Below are positions 8,246 to 11,658 of a stretch of DNA of 11,658 nucleotides, piece after piece. Origin of the DNA: Bacteroidales bacterium UBA4417. GTDB taxonomy: Bacteria; Bacteroidota; Bacteroidia; Bacteroidales; UBA4417. Location: positions 1-11,658 of the forward strand of contig DGQJ01000088.1 in NCBI GenBank assembly GCA_002389705.1. The letters are read 5' to 3'. Positions within the stretch are counted from its first letter, which is position 1. Each line of letters starts with the position of its first letter. The notes under the pieces are model-generated. The model was given only the letters and a program-made list of their open reading frames with translations, did not search any database and had not been told where the DNA came from. A program made the translations under genes and the position numbers.

Positions 8246-9001
8246 AGATACTTTTACTTCATAGGCATCTGGTTTATTGGGGTTGAGGTTAGTACTTATT
8301 GAATTGATTGGGTTGTTCGATTATCGGTCAGATCAGCTCTATGCTTCTTTCATCATTTTATAGCTGATCATCCTGCTGATTTATTCAGTTCTGAAATAAG
8401 TTTATTCACGATTCCTTTTATAAGTGTTGAAAGCACGAAAACTTATGCTGTATATTCAGTTACAGTTAAGCCTGGTATTTTCCCGATAGCCTTAAACCGG
8501 AAAATTGCATGCATCCGGATTAAAACTATACACAAAGCAGCAACAATTCCTGAATAAATTCTCTCTCCGCAACTATTCAAAGGTTCAATGATATACAGTT
8601 ACAAGGGTATTGAAAGTACACGATTTATAAGTAATGATCGGTTGGGTTTAAGAAATACAATACCATAAAATTTGAATCTTGTATGCAACCACAACTCCTT
8701 GCTTATAATCTGCTTCTGCTAAAGAATGTAATGAAATAAAATACAAATTATTAAAGCCTTCGTGCAGAAGTATTAACTGCAAATATCGCATCAGAACCAG
8801 CGAAAGACTACAAACAGATTTTCAGAAAACAATGGTATTTTATCCTGAATGTTATAAATTTATTACCAAAGCAGATATTTAAGTTGATGTTTTATCATTT
8901 ATGCAGATAAGCTGCATAAATAAAGTACATGCTGAAGCCGTTCAGGCAAACCCCAAATAATATGATCCTTGTAAAATATTGCTGAGTTGCAGGCTGACTA
9001 A
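8246..9001. other. Long gene-free region between the GH9 gene and the susC-like gene
   Basis: About 750 bp of AT-rich DNA with no credible coding sequence on either strand. It must hold the end of the GH9 transcript and, most likely, the promoter and activator sites for susC-susD. Visible structure: a perfect 10-bp dyad at 8897-8921 (listed separately), and an imperfect dyad ATAAGTGTT (8420-8428) / AAAACTTAT (8438-8446) with one mismatch and a 9-base spacer. There is also a CCGG-flanked GCATGC region near 8498-8520. I scanned the minus strand for TAnnTTTG and found only one-mismatch matches (for example TAAGTTTT at 8445-8438), so no promoter is called. Confidence 0.6.
8897..8921. repeat. Perfect inverted repeat downstream of GH9 gene (terminator-like stem or operator)
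   Basis: ATTTATGCAG (8897-8906) and CTGCATAAAT (8912-8921) are perfect complements around the 5-base loop ATAAG. The dyad lies about 80 bp past the GH9 stop codon, where a terminator is expected, but neither strand has a proper T tract after the stem (minus strand continues GATAAAACATC). It could be a 3'-end stabilising stem, a weak terminator, or a symmetrical protein-binding site for the susC-side control region. Confidence 0.5.
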
Positions 9002-10744
9002 TTATTTGTCCTGCGCATCCGCGGCAGCGAGCAGAAAAAACAATGGCGCATTCCAGTTAATGGCTATTTCGTTTGTTGAATAACTGCATTGCGAGTCGGT
9101 ATACGACTTTGCCGGAAAAGTACTGCGCGTAATTCCGGGACAATCGTTAAGCACTATGGTGTTAGGCCCTCCTGCCAGGAAACCGGGGCAGGGCTCAGTT
9201 ATTCCATCGGCTCCTGATGGCCTGTGATGAATTTGCATTACCTGTTTGGCTCCAAAGCCTGTAACAAAACAATAACTTGTGGCATTGCGGCCCAGCAAAT
9301 AATCAAGATCGCCCTGTACTGATTTATAATAAACCGGGTTTTTACTTATGCGGGCTGCTACCAGTTTCAGCAGGGCAATGTTGGCAACATCCGAATTGCT
9401 TCCCCATTTGAAAAAATCGATACTCACATGATATGGTGATTGTTGTGCTTTCGATACCAACTTGTCAGCATACATCAACAATTGTTTCTTAGCCAGGTTT
9501 CTTTGTGTTTCGAAGCCTGTGCTTTCGCTCAAAGCCAGGGATACAATGCCGCTCATACCTGAATAATCCCACGATGGAACCATGATTTTCTGATCCATAA
9601 TTTCCTTTCCTGAAACCATTGAAACATTACCGGTGGCAAGCCCTATTTCGGCCGAAGCCCAGAAAAATTCGTCATTCAGCTGGTTATCGTCATAAGCGCC
9701 GGTCGAAATATCGGATGGATTTTGATAATAAACCGCAGGATTGGCTTTTGCCCAGGCATAGGCTCGTTCGGCAACGGCAAGGCAAGTTTGACTCAGCATT
9801 TTAAGTTCGGGGTAAGTTGTTTTTGCAAAAACCCGCGACGCCATGGCCATGGTAGCTGCAAAATCGAGCGAAGCAGCTGTCGACTTCATAACCACATACC
9901 GGTGATCGGTTGCCTTATCGGGCATCACGAAATCGCAGAATGTTTTGTTGGTGAGTTTATGGTAAACACCGCCATCGGCAGGGTCCTGCATGGTAAGCAT
10001 CCAGCGCAGGTTGTACAAAAGTTCATTGTAAACATCAGGAATACCATTTCCGCTTTCGGGTATATTTCCATTCAGTGTTTTACAATATTCAGGATACATC
10101 TGACAAAAAAGCAACAAGGTATAGGTAGTTATACCGCTGTTAACCACGTATTTGTTGTAATCGCCGGCATCGTACCAGCCACCGGGACCTGAAATCACAG
10201 TTCCTTCGGGGCGGGAAGCTGTGGCTGCTGAAGCATGCACCAAAACCATGGTATCAGGATGCCCTGCTGCCCTGGCCCATTTGCCGGCATATTGTTCGGC
10301 AATGTCCATGCCTGAACGATTCAGATAAAATGCTTTTAATGACGCTTTTGCAATATCGGAGTAAACATCGCGGTTAATGACAAAAGGATATGAAACGACA
10401 GCATTTTTACCGATCACCAGTTGATAGGTACCTGGAACCGTTAATGTCGAAAAATCAGCTGTACTCACACTGTCGCCCGAATGCTCCCAATATTTCAAGG
10501 GGCCTGGTTTGCCGGTAAAAACCTCCTTACCACTTTTACAATTAACAATTGCGAACTTACCGGCTTTCACGCGTAGCAGTGCAATTTTTTCGGATTGGGG
10601 CTTAAATCCCACGTGGTTCACCAGGATGAGTTCAGGGGCTACAACGGCCATATTCTTTTTTCCATCCGGTGTATCAGTTACCGAAGTAAAACCGTTTTGC
10701 ATCGCTGCGAAAAACAGGATCGCAAATAATGTTATTGTTTTCAT
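9002..10744 (-). CDS. Secreted GH9 endoglucanase with N-terminal Ig-like (CelD_N) domain
   Basis: Glycoside hydrolase family 9 enzyme of 580 residues, expected to hydrolyse internal beta-1,4-glucosidic bonds in cellulose or mixed-linkage glucan with inversion. Residues 1-20 form a signal peptide (MKTITLFAILFFAA...) without a lipobox cysteine, so it is secreted to the periplasm or beyond rather than lipidated. An Ig-like domain covers about 36-127 (ILVNHVGFKP...VPGTYQLVI). The (alpha/alpha)6 catalytic domain covers about 130-578. Catalytic motifs are intact: GGWYDAGDYNKYVV, with Asp192 and Asp195 as the base/nucleophile-positioning pair; HHRPSG with His506-Arg508; and STNEIAINWNAPL with Glu559 as the proton donor. 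FLAGGPN is also typical. No carbohydrate-binding module or sorting domain follows the catalytic domain. Other specificities occur in GH9 (for example on xyloglucan or glucomannan), so the exact substrate is open. The gene follows the GH5 gene by 257 bp on the same strand and may share its transcript. Confidence 0.93.
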   Translation of the reverse strand: MKTITLFAILFFAAMQNGFTSVTDTPDGKKNMAVVAPELILVNHVGFKPQSEKIALLRVKAGKFAIVNCKSGKEVFTGKPGPLKYWEHSGDSVSTADFSTLTVPGTYQLVIGKNAVVSYPFVINRDVYSDIAKASLKAFYLNRSGMDIAEQYAGKWARAAGHPDTMVLVHASAATASRPEGTVISGPGGWYDAGDYNKYVVNSGITTYTLLLFCQMYPEYCKTLNGNIPESGNGIPDVYNELLYNLRWMLTMQDPADGGVYHKLTNKTFCDFVMPDKATDHRYVVMKSTAASLDFAATMAMASRVFAKTTYPELKMLSQTCLAVAERAYAWAKANPAVYYQNPSDISTGAYDDNQLNDEFFWASAEIGLATGNVSMVSGKEIMDQKIMVPSWDYSGMSGIVSLALSESTGFETQRNLAKKQLLMYADKLVSKAQQSPYHVSIDFFKWGSNSDVANIALLKLVAARISKNPVYYKSVQGDLDYLLGRNATSYCFVTGFGAKQVMQIHHRPSGADGITEPCPGFLAGGPNTIVLNDCPGITRSTFPAKSYTDSQCSYSTNEIAINWNAPLFFLLAAADAQDK

Positions 10745-10863
10745 CTACAAAATTTTACCAAATGTTATTATGAATTATGGCTTGAATAACCGCTGTATGG
10801 TCGAACAGAAATTTTATTTATAGCGTTGCTTTCGCGAAAAAATCCTTGTCCGGATGGTGATTG

Positions 10864-10897
10864 ATGGCGGAAAAATGTTGCCCGTTGGGGCCGCCAT
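10864..10897. repeat. Inverted repeat in the GH5-GH9 spacer
   Basis: ATGGCGG (10864-10870) is complementary to CCGCCAT (10891-10897) with a 20-base loop. It lies in the 240-bp gap between the GH5 stop and the GH9 start. Neither strand has a T tract after it, so it is not a clear terminator. The same gap holds a 10-bp palindrome TTTCGCGAAA (10830-10839), about 90 bp before the GH9 ATG. On the minus strand there is also a 4-bp stem ATCC/GGAT followed by six T residues (near 10855-10837), too short to call. No consensus promoter was found, so whether GH9 is read through from GH5 is undecided. Confidence 0.4.
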
Positions 10898-10984
10898 TTC
10901 CAATGATTGCAGGTGCCAGCTGTTTCACTAATAATTCGTCGGATTACTCGCTGTACAGGCCAAACAACCGGTGAATATGGATAA

Positions 10985-11658
10985 TTATTTTTTATCCATC
11001 AAAGCATTTAAGATGGGCATTACCCAATGCTCTTTTTCAATGTTGTATACAATAAAATCGCTGTCGAACTGCCAGTAAGCCCAGCTGAAGCCAAAGCTCT
11101 CGGCAGTACGGGCAACACAGGCTGTGTACCTGGCACGCGAATCCATATCACCCTTATCGTAGGCACCAAACTCACCCAGGAAAATCGGGCGGTCATTTGC
11201 TTTTGACCAATCTGATGCTACTTTTAAACGGGTTTCAACGTCTGCTTTCTCCTCCTTAGTGCCGTTCCAGCGGATACCGCTCAGGTTTTTAAAATCGTTG
11301 GCCCAATATGCGCCCTGGTGTGTAAAAGGCATAGGATGATAAAAGTGAACAGTTACAATGATATTCCTGTCATTTTCGGGCAAAACCAGCATTGGCAGGC
11401 TCTCGATACCATTCCAGTTTCCGGGACCGATAATGAGTGTGCGGTTCGGATTGGTTTCGCGGACCAGTTTGATTGCTTCGAGCAGGTATTCGTTCCACAT
11501 TTGTATCGTGAGTTTCTGGTTTGGTTCATTTAAAAGCTCAAACAGCACATTATTTGGCATATCCTTGTACCTGGGCGCCAATTGACGCCATACCGAAAGA
11601 AACATTTCTTTTTTTGCTACAGGATCATCAGCCATAGCGTTAAATTCATGCAAATCCA
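10985..11658 (-). CDS. GH5 endo-beta-1,4-glycanase (subfamily 25-like), 5' end cut by window edge
   Basis: C-terminal part (about 223 residues) of a GH5 retaining endo-glycanase. The reading frame is open to the right edge: bases before the TTG at 11653 encode Asp in frame, giving DLHEFN, the usual GH5 beta-strand 3 region, so the true start lies outside and TTG is not a start. Counting that TTG codon as residue 1: acid/base Glu43 in FELLNEPN, His103 and Tyr105 in VHFYHP, the FTHQGAYW motif (110-117), nucleophile Glu161 in FLGEFGAY, and Trp191/Trp194 in SWAYWQF. The spacing and FTHQGA motif closely resemble Thermotoga maritima Cel5A (GH5_25), an enzyme active on both beta-glucan and mannan, as I recall it. 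About 100 or more N-terminal residues, including any signal peptide, are missing, so location is unknown. Odd: the second His of the usual HH pair is Glu here. Likely works with the downstream GH9 enzyme. Confidence 0.9.
   Translation of the reverse strand, partial: DLHEFNAMADDPVAKKEMFLSVWRQLAPRYKDMPNNVLFELLNEPNQKLTIQMWNEYLLEAIKLVRETNPNRTLIIGPGNWNGIESLPMLVLPENDRNIIVTVHFYHPMPFTHQGAYWANDFKNLSGIRWNGTKEEKADVETRLKVASDWSKANDRPIFLGEFGAYDKGDMDSRARYTACVARTAESFGFSWAYWQFDSDFIVYNIEKEHWVMPILNALMDKK

Noticed and set aside
8438..8445. TAAGTTTT on the minus strand as a susC -7 promoter element
   Set aside because: One mismatch to TAnnTTTG and no TTTG at a suitable -33 distance; too weak in AT-rich DNA.
9722..10192. 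Plus-strand open frame of 156 codons opposite the GH9 gene
   Set aside because: It lies wholly inside a GH9 gene with intact catalytic motifs, has no recognisable domain and looks like a reverse-frame shadow.
10837..10855. Short stem with T6 as a GH5 terminator on the minus strand
   Set aside because: The stem ATCC/GGAT is only 4 bp, too weak to call although the T run is good.
11651..11653. TTG as start of the GH5 gene
   Set aside because: The frame continues to the window edge and the residues before it (Asp, then a codon ending TG) extend the conserved GH5 strand, so the gene is simply cut off.

Overview
The window looks like part of a polysaccharide utilization locus (PUL) from a member of the Bacteroidota. 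The evidence is an adjacent SusC-like/SusD-like pair, a membrane-spanning Reg_prop/Y_Y_Y regulator, A-rich translation starts without clear Shine-Dalgarno sites, and moderately AT-rich DNA with very AT-rich gaps. The lineage within the phylum cannot be fixed; an environmental or gut anaerobe would fit. No mobile element, tRNA, rRNA or CRISPR array was seen.

All five genes read on the minus strand, so transcription runs from the right edge to the left. In that order they are: the C-terminal two thirds of a GH5 endo-glycanase resembling subfamily 25 (10985-11658, cut by the window edge); a complete secreted GH9 endoglucanase with an Ig-like N-terminal domain (9002-10744); a gene-free stretch of about 850 bp with several dyad symmetries; a SusC-like TonB-dependent transporter (5035-8154); a SusD-like lipoprotein 20 bp later (3449-5014); an intrinsic terminator (3320-3354); and a 965-residue one-component regulator (286-3183). 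The last 285 bp hold no gene.

Together the genes suggest uptake and breakdown of a beta-1,4-linked glucan or glucomannan-type polysaccharide. SusD-like binds the glycan at the surface, SusC-like imports oligosaccharides with TonB energy, GH5 and GH9 cleave internal beta-1,4 bonds, and the regulator probably senses a breakdown product in the periplasm and activates transcription. The exact substrate is an inference.

The most unusual signal is a textbook intrinsic terminator on the PLUS strand (8209-8245), just upstream of the minus-strand susC-like gene. No plus-strand gene precedes it, but plus-strand matches to the Bacteroides -7 promoter consensus lie 20-55 bp before it. This is the layout expected for a short cis-antisense RNA over the susC leader, like the DonS-type RNAs of Bacteroides, and it is the best candidate for something undescribed here.
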